In this document: positions 51,556 to 60,800 of the stretch, in pieces
How the letters are laid out: every line of letters begins with the position of its first letter
How positions within the stretch are numbered: position 1 is the first letter of the stretch
Assembly (NCBI GenBank): GCA_900323505.1
Contig: OOIN01000001.1
Span: forward strand, 744,001 to 808,000
DNA from: Ustilago trichophora
Lineage: Eukaryota; Basidiomycota; Ustilaginomycetes; Ustilaginales; Ustilaginaceae
DNA length: 64,000 nucleotides
Direction: 5' to 3'
Notes under the pieces: generated by a model
The model's input: the letters and a program-made list of their open reading frames with translations, nothing else
Databases searched by the model: none
Told to the model about the DNA's origin: nothing
Program-made: the position numbers and the translations under genes

Positions 51556-51597
51556 CACACACCTTGTCGTCTTTCCTCTTGACTACAAACGCTCAAG

Positions 51598-52068
51598 ATG
51601 AAATTTCAAGCAACCTTTATCGCTACCTGCCTCGCATTCATTGCCACCGCTGATGGTGTTGCCGGATGGTGGATTGTCGACCCGGCAACTTACAATCTCT
51701 ACTGTGGTGACAAGCCTACCAGGGATGATAGCTTTCACGTTTGCTTTACAGCCTCCGCCACACTGATCAAGAAGATCCCAACGTACGATAGCTTTGAGGC
51801 TTATCTCTCACCTGACTTGCGAGGATTTGTACTCGTCCCCCCATTTTCACGAACAGAAGCTCAAGGCTCCGAAATATTAACGGATACCTACGGAATGATC
51901 GTCAACTTCAACCCTGGAAAAGATCAAACAAGTGAAGAAGGAAAAAAGTGTGCCGACATCGTTTTTGAACCACTCGACGGCAGCCCTATCAAAACCAAGA
52001 GAATCTGTCAACCTGGTGGAGGACCAGTCAAAATGCCAGAAAAATTTCCTTGGCCTTCCAACGATTGA
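51598..52068 (+). CDS. Secreted four-cysteine effector candidate 3
   Basis: 156 residues; signal peptide MKFQATFIATCLAFIATADG, mature start near GWWIVDPATY. Cysteines in NLYCGD, HVCFTA, KKCADIVF and RICQPGGGPV. The loop between FEAYLSPD and the third Cys is longer than in effectors 1 and 2 and carries several charged residues. Protein identity to effector 2 is low despite the shared promoter block. Confidence 0.87.
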   Translation: MKFQATFIATCLAFIATADGVAGWWIVDPATYNLYCGDKPTRDDSFHVCFTASATLIKKIPTYDSFEAYLSPDLRGFVLVPPFSRTEAQGSEILTDTYGMIVNFNPGKDQTSEEGKKCADIVFEPLDGSPIKTKRICQPGGGPVKMPEKFPWPSND

Positions 52069-52354
52069 TGCAGCAGCATCCATCCTTTAGAACATCTTCG
52101 TCTAGTCTGCATCTGCATAGATGATTCAAGCTACTTGGTTGATCTCTTGGATCCTGTTGTAATGAAATTCAGCGTTCTTGATAGATTGCAATGGCCATTT
52201 GTCGTAGTCTCCACGCCGATAAAGAATCATTAGAGGTTTGGTGTGACCCTGTCGATTGACCGGGTTAAATTGAATGGTGACGTTGGATGGTCCGCACATC
52301 ATCAAATTGTGCGCTCGCCCGTCAGAATTAGCACTTGGCCCTCACTAAGCAGCT

Positions 52355-52497
52355 GGTCTGTCTCGCGCGAATGAGCTGCGAGACAGCGTCTGTTGAGCGA
52401 GTGGGGGTAGCAGCAAAAACCTTTCACTTGCTCCTCCTTCCTTCATCTCTCCTCACTGCGCTCTCTTTTGCTGCGCTTTCCCCAAGCTCGCTAATCG
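52355..52497 (+). repeat. Element 2 repeat A1
   Basis: A 143-bp repeat beginning GGTCTGTCTCGCGCGAATGA and ending CAAGCTCGCTAATCG, four bases before the ORF1 ATG. It must supply the promoter and leader of the genomic transcript. Confidence 0.92.
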
Positions 52498-52501
52498 CAG
52501 C

Positions 52502-54028
52502 ATGGAGTCGAGCGTGGTTCCGCAGGCTCGCGCTCCCCGCACACGCCGCTGCACCGGCTGCTTTGAAGCCAAGACTCTCGACCATTTCACCTCTCGCCAC
52601 CGATCCGGTGGTCTCACCAAAGCTTGTATGGCATGCCGCATCCGTACAGACGGTGCTCGCACCCGCACCCGCAATCAAAACAGACGTGACTCCAACTCCT
52701 CGCTTGCCACGTCTGTCAGCTCGCTTGCCGCTCCACCTGAGTCAGCCGAGGCTACTCGAGCTTTCCATGAGCAGCTTGCAGTTGCTCAGCAGGCGATGAA
52801 TGCGTCCAACCACCCAGTCCATCCGATGCCGCTCCAACCAACCACCCTCACGCCAGACTTTGCAGCCGCTTCGGCAGCGGCTACCCAGCGCCCATCGGCC
52901 GCAACAACCCCAATGGCCCAGCAGTCTGCCCAGCAGCCACCAGCCTCTGCTCATACGCTTGGCAGAGTGCCCTCCCAGCCGCAGCAGCCAACCCAGTTCG
53001 TCACTCGCGCTGTGTTTGAGGAGCGCTTTGGCTCGTTCACGGCTGCTGTCTCCCGCTCCGTCAATAACGCCCTGTCCACAGTTCGTTCGCAGATGGACAC
53101 TATCGAGGCTTCGCTGGCCCGCATCAGCGCAGCCCAGACCGCCAACCCGCCACCACCAGCCTCCAGCAATGCCTTCCCAGCGCCACCAGCTCCCCTACCA
53201 TCGCAACCAGCGGGCGGCGCACCACCCAACTCTCTCCACGCCCACGCCGCTGTGCCCCAGCACGCCGCAGCCACCTCCAACATTCTTCCTTCGGCACCAT
53301 TCACTACCCCAGGTGAGTCAGCAGCTCCACGCCTCTTCCCCTGGGTTCCTTCCAACCTCGCCGACGCCGTGTACGAAGATCGCCTCTCTCCCCTCGACCT
53401 GGGTAAGCTTCGCGACCCATCCAACCACTCCAGTGCTGACGCCAACACCACTGTCACAGTTGAAGGCGTTGAGCTCTCTGTGGCCAAGAAGGACGCCACA
53501 GCTGGCGTGAAAGCCTTCATCAAGGCGATGCCCGATGTTCTGAGCTTCACGCAGGCGTGGGTAGTCTACATGACCCTGCGCGCCGCTGCAAGCGCGGAGC
53601 CAGCTCTCGGCCCAGCTCTGGCTGAGTTCCTGATCGAGGTCATCGAGCTTGACCGCACCCATTTCTGGGACAACGTGGCGGATTATATCCTGGTCGTTTG
53701 CCAGAAGCGGTTTGGCCACGCCTCAGCTACCACATGGGCCCAGCAGGATCAGGAAGTCTTCAACAAGAAGCTTACTTTTGCCCCGCTCAAGCGCGATCGC
53801 CAAACATCGTCTCAGCAAAAGGCCAAGTCAGCCGCTCCGACCCCATCGTCTACCACGGCGCCTTGTCTGCGCTGGAACCATACGGTCTGCCCCAACAATG
53901 CCAGCTGCCGTTATGCGCATGTCTGCCTGACCTGCAGAGGCAGCCACCGCGCAAAATCCTGCCCTCTCGCTGCCCAGCTTCCGCCTGTTCCTTCTAAAAC
54001 AGACGAGAAAGCGGGTAGCACAGCCTAA
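52502..54028 (+). CDS. Element 2 ORF1, Gag-like zinc-finger protein
   Basis: 508 residues. N-terminal Cys cluster RRCTGCFE...CMACR, a Gln/Pro/Ala-rich middle, then the conserved domain with LGKLRDPSN, RTHFWDNVADYIL and FGHASATTWAQQDQ that aligns with ORF1 of element 1. C-terminal fingers have the same spacing as in element 1: C-x7-C-x5-C-x3-H, then C-x2-C-x3-H-x4-C. The stop codon overlaps the next start as TAATG. Confidence 0.85.
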   Translation: MESSVVPQARAPRTRRCTGCFEAKTLDHFTSRHRSGGLTKACMACRIRTDGARTRTRNQNRRDSNSSLATSVSSLAAPPESAEATRAFHEQLAVAQQAMNASNHPVHPMPLQPTTLTPDFAAASAAATQRPSAATTPMAQQSAQQPPASAHTLGRVPSQPQQPTQFVTRAVFEERFGSFTAAVSRSVNNALSTVRSQMDTIEASLARISAAQTANPPPPASSNAFPAPPAPLPSQPAGGAPPNSLHAHAAVPQHAAATSNILPSAPFTTPGESAAPRLFPWVPSNLADAVYEDRLSPLDLGKLRDPSNHSSADANTTVTVEGVELSVAKKDATAGVKAFIKAMPDVLSFTQAWVVYMTLRAAASAEPALGPALAEFLIEVIELDRTHFWDNVADYILVVCQKRFGHASATTWAQQDQEVFNKKLTFAPLKRDRQTSSQQKAKSAAPTPSSTTAPCLRWNHTVCPNNASCRYAHVCLTCRGSHRAKSCPLAAQLPPVPSKTDEKAGSTA

Positions 54029-57000
54029 TGGCCCCCGTTGCACCTGGTGAGTATCGGCCACCTCACCTGGTGCCCCTCCCCGCTCCTGGCCTCTTGAGTG
54101 CACGCTTGCCTCACTTGCTGCGCCCAGCAACCCTCTCGACCGCTGTTGCGCCACGCCTGGCGCTATCCCTGCCACGCTTGGCGCCATCCTCGCCCACGAC
54201 AGCCGTTGGCACCGCTGTGCCTCTGCTGCCCTCCCCATCATTTGGCACCGCAGTGCCAACTTGGTCCGCTGACCAGCCTCGCAAGGCATCGCTCTCCCCA
54301 CCAGGTGTCCTGGCTCCCCCTCACTCAGCTGAGAATCATGTCTTCGACCTGCCCGACGCTGACTCCTGCCTTGCTGAGCTTATTCAGGCTCAGTTCTGGT
54401 TTCCGCCTCCTCGCCCCAACACACATATCGCAATCCCGATCTTCTCGGCTTCTGACTTCGCCGCACGCCATGGCTCTCTGCAGTCTCGCCTCCCAGCCTG
54501 GCGAGCGGCACTGATAGGCTACCCCAATCGCCATACAGTCTCGCAGATTCTGGGCGCCATCGCTCACGGCGTTCGCATTGGTTACGACGGCCCCCTTCGC
54601 TCGGTCGGTCGCTCAGCAAAAAACCTGCCGATGGACGAAGCTGGCATTGCTCACATTCGGCAGGAAACGCAGCAACGCCTTGCTGAGGGTCGACTCACTA
54701 TCGTCACGGATCCTTCGCTGCTGGTCTGCTCTCCTGTCGGCACAGTACCCAAGCCGCATTCTTCGAAGCTTCGCACCATCCACCACCTCTCCCACCCACG
54801 TCGCCACTCCCCGTCCCAGCTCCCATCAGTCAACGACGGCATCAAGCCCGAGTTCATCCACCTGCAATACGAAACTCTCCAACCGCTTCTCGAATTTGTG
54901 GTAATGCATCCAGGATGCCACCTCTGGAAAGGCAACCTTCGTGACGCTTTTCGTCATATTGTGACTACGCGCGGTGACGCCCGCCTTTTGGGCTTCTCCT
55001 TTGATGGCGTTGCCTACCAAGAGAACGCACTCACGTTTGGCGGCAAGAGCTCACCCTGGCTGTTCAACTTCTTCGCCGAAATGGTCCACTGGCTTGTTTC
55101 GTCTTGCACCCCGCACCCAGTCTTCCACTACCTGGATGATTTCTTTGGCGCCGTCCCTGCCAACGCCGACAATACCTGCCTGCCAGCGCAATTCCTCAGC
55201 CTCGCCTGCAAGTCTCTCGGTTTCTCGCTAGCACGTGAGAAGACGTCGTTCTGCGTCACCAAGTTGGAGATCCTTGGCATCGAGGTTGATACGGTCTCTC
55301 AGACTGTCAGCATCACAGACACTCGTCGCGCTCGCATCCTGGCAACATGCAAGTCACTCCTCGCCAGTCCGCGCGTCTCGCTGCTGCATCTCCAACAGAT
55401 CGCTGGTCTCCTCCAGTTCGTCTCTCAGGTGGCCCCGCTAGGCAAGGTCTACATCGGCCGTATCTACGCTGCCTTGCGCCGTGCACACCGCTCCCCGCTG
55501 TCCCAGCTCCGCCTTTCCAAGCCTGCCACCAGCGAGCTGCGCTGGTGGCGTGACCTCCTCTCTGGCTGGTGCGGCTCGACCATTCTGGCCCACAGCCCAT
55601 TGATTGCGGTCCACATGTGGACCGACGCCTGCCCTCGCGCGCTGGGAGGCCACCTCGGGCCAGCCCACAGCCCACTTGCAACATTCTTTTGCGATGTACC
55701 ACGCCGTCATCGTCACAAGAACATTCGTTTCTTGGAAGCGCTTGCAGTCTTGGACAGCCTGCGAGCCTTCTTACCGGACATAGTTGCCGCTGGCGCCTCC
55801 CATGTGGTCATGCACGTGGACAATGAGAACGTCGAGTTTGGCCTCCGCAGTGGCCACTCTCGCGACCCTCTCACACAGACGCTTCTGCGAGAGATTTTCG
55901 GTATCTGTTTCCAACACAACCTCGTCCTTGTCCCTGTGCGAGTTGCTAGCTCTGATAATGTGCTTGCTGACCTCCTCTCTCGTCGCCGTTTCCAGCAGGT
56001 GGCAAGGCACTTCCCCATTTCCCATCGTCATCTCTTCTCCCAGGCCGCTCCTTCCAGTCGCTCAACCAAGTCCCGGTCAAGTTTGCAAGACAGCTCGGTC
56101 GTTCCAGCCACGTTGCGTACCTCCTCTGGCATGGCCTCAACCTCCAGTCTCGCCGTCAATACTACTCCGCCTGCGCAGCCTACCAGGCCTTCTGTTTCCG
56201 CCACTTTGGACCTGGCATCATCAGCTTGCCGGCCACCGACGCCACACTCATGGAGTGGATTGCAGCCCTCAGCCGCGAGGGCCGCACCTACCACGCCATC
56301 AAGAATCGCCTCACCGCTCTCCGCTCCTGGCATGTCGACCTCGGACTCAATGCCGCTGCATTTGCCGATGCGCGTGTCCAGCGAATGCTACGTGGATTCA
56401 AGCGACTCTTCGGTGTCCAACAACGCGGCCAGAAGCTGCCCATCACGCTGCCGATCCTCACCAGTCTTGTCGATCAGCTGCACAGACACCCCTTTGCCTC
56501 AGCTCACGATCGCACGACCTTCATCTCCGCGTTCACACTTGCTTACGCCTGTTTCCTCAGGTGCGGCGAGTTTACATGGTCCACGTTTGATCCTGCGACC
56601 ACACTCCTGGTCGGTTCTGTCGCCTGGCACAACGGCTATGCCACCGTCCTTCTCCCACGCTCCAAAACCGACCCGTTCGGCAAAGGCACCAGTCTTGTGG
56701 TGCCAGCCACCGGCGGTGCCACTTGTCCATTCTCAGCGCTCAAGGCCATCTGTGCTGGCCGACCTGCCTCCGCTCCGCTCTTCATCCTTGACGGTGCACG
56801 CCCGTTCTCTCGCTCCAGGGTGCTCCCCACTCTCCGTCGCCTCCTCTCCAACCTTGGTCTCGCCGAATCCCGTTTTGCCGGCCACTCCTTCCGTCGTGGC
56901 GCAGCTTCGTGGGCAGCATTCGTTGGTGCACCTCACACAACCATCCAGACACTTGGTCGCTGGTCGTCCGACTGCTACAAGCGGTACATCGACCAGCCCG

Positions 57001-57312
57001 ATGACGAGACAAGCCGTCTTTCCGCCAAGTTCGTCTTTGGCTTCAAGTCCGCTTCCTCTTGATTCGAGCCTCTTTGGCCCACGCCAGGTGCAGGCACCCG
57101 GCCTCTCTCCTCCAGAACCGGTACTTGTTGCACAACCGCTCTGGATCGGCTTGGCGGGTCCGGGAGCCTTGGGTCCTAGGAGTACGCTCTCACTTTCGCC
57201 GCAATCATATGCTTCTATGCTCTCTCCCTCTGCTGGCATCGCTGCCTCTCAACACCCGCTTGCAACAGATGGTCTGTCTCGCGCGAATGAGCTGCGAGAC
57301 AGCGTCTGTTGA
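54028..57312 (+). CDS. Element 2 ORF2, reverse transcriptase-RNase H with motif-A change
   Basis: Starts at the ATG of the TAATG overlap. RT blocks are present (HHLSHPRRHSPSQLPSVNDG, FGGKSSPWLFN, YLDD at 368-371). In motif A the sequence is KGNLRDAFRH: Asn (AAC, residue 303) stands where element 1 has the metal-binding Asp (GAC). RNase H-like motifs follow (MWTDACPRALGG, FLEALAV, HVDNENVEFGL, DNVLADLLSR). The frame remains open to 57312, but beyond about 56040 it is the Ser/Pro-rich shadow of the recombinase. Catalytic loss is predicted from RT family knowledge. Confidence 0.85.
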   Translation: MAPVAPGEYRPPHLVPLPAPGLLSARLPHLLRPATLSTAVAPRLALSLPRLAPSSPTTAVGTAVPLLPSPSFGTAVPTWSADQPRKASLSPPGVLAPPHSAENHVFDLPDADSCLAELIQAQFWFPPPRPNTHIAIPIFSASDFAARHGSLQSRLPAWRAALIGYPNRHTVSQILGAIAHGVRIGYDGPLRSVGRSAKNLPMDEAGIAHIRQETQQRLAEGRLTIVTDPSLLVCSPVGTVPKPHSSKLRTIHHLSHPRRHSPSQLPSVNDGIKPEFIHLQYETLQPLLEFVVMHPGCHLWKGNLRDAFRHIVTTRGDARLLGFSFDGVAYQENALTFGGKSSPWLFNFFAEMVHWLVSSCTPHPVFHYLDDFFGAVPANADNTCLPAQFLSLACKSLGFSLAREKTSFCVTKLEILGIEVDTVSQTVSITDTRRARILATCKSLLASPRVSLLHLQQIAGLLQFVSQVAPLGKVYIGRIYAALRRAHRSPLSQLRLSKPATSELRWWRDLLSGWCGSTILAHSPLIAVHMWTDACPRALGGHLGPAHSPLATFFCDVPRRHRHKNIRFLEALAVLDSLRAFLPDIVAAGASHVVMHVDNENVEFGLRSGHSRDPLTQTLLREIFGICFQHNLVLVPVRVASSDNVLADLLSRRRFQQVARHFPISHRHLFSQAAPSSRSTKSRSSLQDSSVVPATLRTSSGMASTSSLAVNTTPPAQPTRPSVSATLDLASSACRPPTPHSWSGLQPSAARAAPTTPSRIASPLSAPGMSTSDSMPLHLPMRVSSECYVDSSDSSVSNNAARSCPSRCRSSPVLSISCTDTPLPQLTIARPSSPRSHLLTPVSSGAASLHGPRLILRPHSWSVLSPGTTAMPPSFSHAPKPTRSAKAPVLWCQPPAVPLVHSQRSRPSVLADLPPLRSSSLTVHARSLAPGCSPLSVASSPTLVSPNPVLPATPSVVAQLRGQHSLVHLTQPSRHLVAGRPTATSGTSTSPMTRQAVFPPSSSLASSPLPLDSSLFGPRQVQAPGLSPPEPVLVAQPLWIGLAGPGALGPRSTLSLSPQSYASMLSPSAGIAASQHPLATDGLSRANELRDSVC
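55971..57062 (+). CDS. Element 2 tyrosine recombinase (frame -1 to ORF2)
   Basis: The frame is open from 55971 to the TGA at 57060-57062. A core-binding domain begins AYLLWHGLNLQSRRQYYSAC; catalytic residues appear in CFLRCGEFTW (Arg), AGHSFRRGAASW (His-x-x-Arg) and DCYKRYI (Tyr). The first ATG in frame is at 56250, well inside the domain, as in element 1, so an upstream non-canonical start or a frameshift from ORF2 is needed. The recombinase itself looks intact. Confidence 0.83.
   Translation, partial: PPLSSPFPAGGKALPHFPSSSLLPGRSFQSLNQVPVKFARQLGRSSHVAYLLWHGLNLQSRRQYYSACAAYQAFCFRHFGPGIISLPATDATLMEWIAALSREGRTYHAIKNRLTALRSWHVDLGLNAAAFADARVQRMLRGFKRLFGVQQRGQKLPITLPILTSLVDQLHRHPFASAHDRTTFISAFTLAYACFLRCGEFTWSTFDPATTLLVGSVAWHNGYATVLLPRSKTDPFGKGTSLVVPATGGATCPFSALKAICAGRPASAPLFILDGARPFSRSRVLPTLRRLLSNLGLAESRFAGHSFRRGAASWAAFVGAPHTTIQTLGRWSSDCYKRYIDQPDDETSRLSAKFVFGFKSASS
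57153..57269 (+). repeat. Element 2 repeat B1
   Basis: A 117-bp repeat from GGCGGGTCCGGGAGCC to CGCTTGCAACAGA, identical by eye to B2. A single T separates it from A2. Confidence 0.92.
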
Positions 57313-57413
57313 GCGAGTGGGGGTAGCAGCAAAAACCTTTCACTTGCTCCTCCTTCCTTCATCTCTCCTCACTGTGCTCTCTTTTGCTGCGCTTTCCCCA
57401 AGCTCGCTAATCG
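57271..57413 (+). repeat. Element 2 repeat A2
   Basis: A 143-bp copy of A1 with one visible substitution (CACTGTGC for CACTGCGC). The following 82-bp spacer is shared with the solo copy at 49233-49574. Confidence 0.92.
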
Positions 57414-57495
57414 TTTTCCCCACCCTGTATTTCCCTCCCTTCTCTCTTCGTCTTTGTATGTTCTGTCCCGCTGCGCTCGACCGAACCCCCCTCAC

Positions 57496-57612
57496 GGCGG
57501 GTCCGGGAGCCTTGGGTCCTAGGAGTACGCTCTCACTTTCGCCGCAATCATATGCTTCTATGCTCTCTCCCTCTGCTGGCATCGCTGCCTCTCAACACCC
57601 GCTTGCAACAGA
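57496..57612 (+). repeat. Element 2 repeat B2 (3' end)
   Basis: Second 117-bp B copy and right end of the element. Host sequence resumes with CACCACCTCATTTGGTGGGG. Confidence 0.92.
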
Positions 57613-57806
57613 CACCACCTCATTTGGTGGGGTGTGAGAACGTGGTTGCAAAGAGCAGCTGAATCGCTGCTGGTGGGCCGGACGGAAATCGAGATTGTGA
57701 GGCATAAAATCCAGCCTCGTTCCCATAATCCAATCTTGTACTCACACACACCTTTTCTACGCTCACGTTGTTCCTCTAAGCTGCAATCTTTTCATCGATG
57801 ATCGCA

Positions 57807-58283
57807 ATGAGGATCAAAGCAACTTTAATTGCTACGGCTACCATTGCTATCCTCGCCACTGCTGACCTCGTTACGGGATGGTTTGTCACACAAGTCACAC
57901 AAGATTCCGACCTCAAGTACGACGACTTCTGCCATAGATTTGGTAGCCATGTCGACATGGACCACGTCTGCTTCAAGGCTTCCACAAATCTCTTTAAACA
58001 AATCAAAGGCAGTTCAACGTTCAAGGCTTACCTTTCTCCCAAGTTGAACAGATTCGCCCTTGTTCTGACCACAGACAAGATCAAACTGGACACAGACACC
58101 TACAGCATGTCCGTAACCTTTGCAGTAATTGGTGGTAACGGTCCATTGCAAAGATGCGCTGAAATCAAGTTCGTAGCCAACGGAGAAACTAAGCCTTTCG
58201 ATCATCGACAGGTCTGTCATCCGTATGAAATGGAGGTGACGATGCCGGATAAAGCTCCCGTCCATTCTAAGACCATTCCTTAA
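57807..58283 (+). CDS. Secreted four-cysteine effector candidate 4
   Basis: 158 residues from the ATG at 57807; an in-frame ATG nine bases upstream (57798) would add MIA, but the family start is MKI/MRI. Signal peptide MRIKATLIATATIAILATAD. Cysteines in DDFCHR, HVCFKA, QRCAEIKF and QVCHPY; the usual CQPG is CHPY here. Its TATA-like box GGCATAAAAT (57701-57710) lies between element 2 and the gene. Confidence 0.85.
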   Translation: MRIKATLIATATIAILATADLVTGWFVTQVTQDSDLKYDDFCHRFGSHVDMDHVCFKASTNLFKQIKGSSTFKAYLSPKLNRFALVLTTDKIKLDTDTYSMSVTFAVIGGNGPLQRCAEIKFVANGETKPFDHRQVCHPYEMEVTMPDKAPVHSKTIP

Positions 58284-58810
58284 GCCATTGTCGGGTCCAA
58301 GATAGAATCCTTCGACAATCGATGCACCATCTAAAGAAGGCAGTGGCCATTGGTCGAAAGAGTCAAACGACAGAGCCAAAGTCCACACAAAGTCTCATGT
58401 ATAGTTTGATCCAGCTTGCATGAACGAAAGAAGCTGATTCTGCCATTCAGATGCTACTGTAGATCGTCACCAACAGCTTCGAGAGTTTGTGAAAATTCAT
58501 TAGCCCTGTGACCAAGACCCTGAGCGATCAACAGTGCGCAGTGAATCCGCTCGAACACAGACGCCGCCTCGGAGGAACCGTTTTCAAGACCCGCACGGCT
58601 CAAAGGAGCTTTGACTCTCTGTCATCTGTGTCCAATGCTCGTGGGACTCGCCTCGAGCAATTTCAAGATGGAGCCCACCAGGTTGACGCTTGACGGTGGG
58701 TCAGCATTGATACGAATTGCGTGATCGCATGCGACCCCACCACTTGGTGTGGAGCTCAATGTCACTTCGCAAATTGATCAACTGTGACCGCGGGACCCGA
58801 GCTGAAATGC

Positions 58811-58820
58811 ACATAAGGCA
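58811..58820 (+). promoter_or_regulatory. Weak TATA-like box of effector 5
   Basis: ACATAAGGCA, followed by AGGCCTTCGTTC, 78 bp before the ATG. It is the least TATA-like of the set, assigned by position and by the shared downstream words. Confidence 0.4.
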
Positions 58821-58888
58821 AGGCCTTCGTTCTTATCCTTGCCGTTTCTACCTCACACAAACGCCTCCTTACAAGATTTTATCCTGCC

Positions 58889-59362
58889 ATGAAGATCAAC
58901 CCCGCCCTCATCATCGCTACCACCCTTGCGATCCTCGCCTCGGTTGATGTTGTCGCTGGAACGTGGCTTACAGCGGATCAGGATAAGAGTTACGACAAAT
59001 TCTGCGGTCCCAACCCTACTCTGACTGACGACTACCACGTCTGCTTCAAAGCCCCTGCTAGGGTCATCAAAAAAATACAGGCTAGCCCTGGCTTCAGCGC
59101 TTACCTCTCGCCTAAGGGGAAAGGATTTGCGCTTGTTCCCAGCCTTGGCAACACGCCCATACAAAAACTGGAAACGGATTCGTATACAGTTACTGCCGTC
59201 TTTGTGTCACGCTCCGTGCCAGGCGGCGCTGTAAAGAAGTGCGCTGATATCAGAATGATACCATTCGGTGCAACCAATGAATACTATACCAACAAGTTCT
59301 GCCTGCCTGGCGGAATGCCAGTAGACCTGCCGGACAAACTTCCGCCCCTAAAGTCTTCATAG
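58889..59362 (+). CDS. Secreted four-cysteine effector candidate 5
   Basis: 157 residues; signal peptide MKINPALIIATTLAILASVD, mature start near GTWLTADQD. Cysteines in DKFCGP, HVCFKA, KKCADIRM and KFCLPGGMPV. GFSAYLSPKGKGFALVP is the central block. The C-terminus ends with LPDKLPPLKSS. Confidence 0.87.
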   Translation: MKINPALIIATTLAILASVDVVAGTWLTADQDKSYDKFCGPNPTLTDDYHVCFKAPARVIKKIQASPGFSAYLSPKGKGFALVPSLGNTPIQKLETDSYTVTAVFVSRSVPGGAVKKCADIRMIPFGATNEYYTNKFCLPGGMPVDLPDKLPPLKSS

Positions 59363-59753
59363 GCTCCAGATCCTAGTAGCATCGTGTAGTGCTAACTTCA
59401 CCTACTCAAAGATGCTTCGACATCTCAACAACTTCGTTGTTTTCTGAAGAGCGTTTGTACTGTGTGTCAGTCTCGAAAGGAACAGAGCAAACCAGTGCAT
59501 AGCCACTGGGAGATGGCGCATGTATGGCTGTGTACGAGGCGTGAGAGGAGCGAACTGCTCTGTAGTGGGAACCCAGGTGGAGAGAAAGAGTGTACCCACC
59601 GCACAAATTCAGTGGTACCAAGATGTCGGCCCGGCCACACACGCAATTCTAGCGGTCTACCCTCTTCACAGCCACAAAAGTGATGGTGGAGCCCCAAAGC
59701 AACACTTTGCCATCACACAGGCAGGCTCGACTTGTGGATCGCTCAAAGCGAAA

Positions 59754-59763
59754 GGTATAAAGT
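59754..59763 (+). promoter_or_regulatory. TATA box of effector 6
   Basis: GGTATAAAGT, 78 bp before the ATG, followed by GAGCCCTATTTGCG, a variant of the leader words seen at the other copies. Confidence 0.65.
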
Positions 59764-59840
59764 GAGCCCTATTTGCGTTCCCTCCTTTGCTCTACCTCAC
59801 CTCTTCTCACCGCAATCTCTTTTCTCGAGACACTTCCACA

Positions 59841-60266
59841 ATGAGGTTTCATTCAATCTTGATCGTTTCTTCCCTTGTGAGCACGGCCACTGCCGTTGTC
59901 AAGTGGTACGATCCGACGGAAACCAAGAACTACGAAGCCTACTGCACGGGTAGCGGTGCTCTAGCCAGTACAAAGCATATCTGCTTCACAGCCAACTCTG
60001 CCTTCTTTGATGCTGATCTGTCTGCGTCAAACTTCCACGGCATTAGGTCGACCGTTGACCGAAACAATTTTGTCATGCTTTATATCCGCAAGACCAGCTA
60101 CATTTACTCTGAGAACTATGCGGTCACCGTCGATTTCTCGCTTCAAGATGCTGGCTCATCGCGTAACTGTGCCGAGGTCAAGATAACTATAAAGGGCGTC
60201 GACAGCGGCGTGACAGTCTGTCAGCCTGGCGCACAGCCTGTCGAGATCCCCACCTGGTCATCTTGA
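59841..60266 (+). CDS. Secreted four-cysteine effector candidate 6 (divergent)
   Basis: 141 residues from the ATG at 59841; the longer open frame upstream has no signal peptide. Signal peptide MRFHSILIVSSLVSTATAVV. Cysteines in EAYCTG, HICFTA, RNCAEVKI and TVCQPGAQPV. The central FxxYLS block is replaced by FHGIRSTVDR, so this copy is the most divergent of the first subgroup. Confidence 0.85.
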   Translation: MRFHSILIVSSLVSTATAVVKWYDPTETKNYEAYCTGSGALASTKHICFTANSAFFDADLSASNFHGIRSTVDRNNFVMLYIRKTSYIYSENYAVTVDFSLQDAGSSRNCAEVKITIKGVDSGVTVCQPGAQPVEIPTWSS

Positions 60267-60784
60267 TCATTACCCCCCTTAGGGACCACTGTTCAGCAGC
60301 GTAGTGCCTGATATGTCCGAACCAAACCCACTCGGGCTTCATCTTTGACGGTTCAATTTTGTGCCCGCTGTAAACAAATTTCTTCAACTAGGGCGACAAG
60401 GCCCAAGAGCATCTGTGCGAGCTTTGCTTGACGACGATGTCGGCTCAAACATTTCAAACTCTTTTCCCCTTTGCTTCCATGTGCCTTTTACCTAGAATTG
60501 TCCTCGTCACCACCTGAGTCGCACCTCATCATTTTGTAACGTTCTTTCATGTCTCTTCTCTTCACAACAATCATTAAGTTCTTGTTCCAAATGTGAGCGC
60601 GAATAGATGTCTGAAAGCCACCGTGCATTAACAGCCTGAGACGCTCAGCAGTAATTTCAATCGGCTTTATTAAAACATGCAACGAGCGGTTGTGCACAGG
60701 CACGAACAACAGGATGGTCTCCTGTGGGGACCCTATTGCGGAAACCCGAGAAGACAAGCAGACCCACCAGCATGATGTGGCGCT

Positions 60785-60800
60785 TGGCGGCAACGTTGAC
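60785..60800 (+). promoter_or_regulatory. Upstream box of effector 7 (variant)
   Basis: TGGCGGCAACGTTGAC, a one-step variant of GTGGCGACGTTGAC, about 110 bp before the TATA box at 60897-60903. Confidence 0.5.

Larger units (their letters stand above)
52355..57612 (+). mobile_element. YR retrotransposon 2 (Ngaro/PAT-type, split direct repeats)
   Basis: About 5.26 kb with A1 (52355-52497), ORF1-ORF2-recombinase, B1 (57153-57269), A2 (57271-57413), an 82-bp spacer and B2 (57496-57612). B1 and B2 appear identical and A1/A2 differ at one base, so insertion is recent. The ORFs are uninterrupted, but the RT motif-A aspartate is replaced by Asn. Proteins are homologous to element 1 in the same order yet well diverged, and the repeats are unrelated in sequence, so these are two families. 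It lies 89 bp upstream of the TATA-like box of effector 4. No target duplication is evident. Confidence 0.9.
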
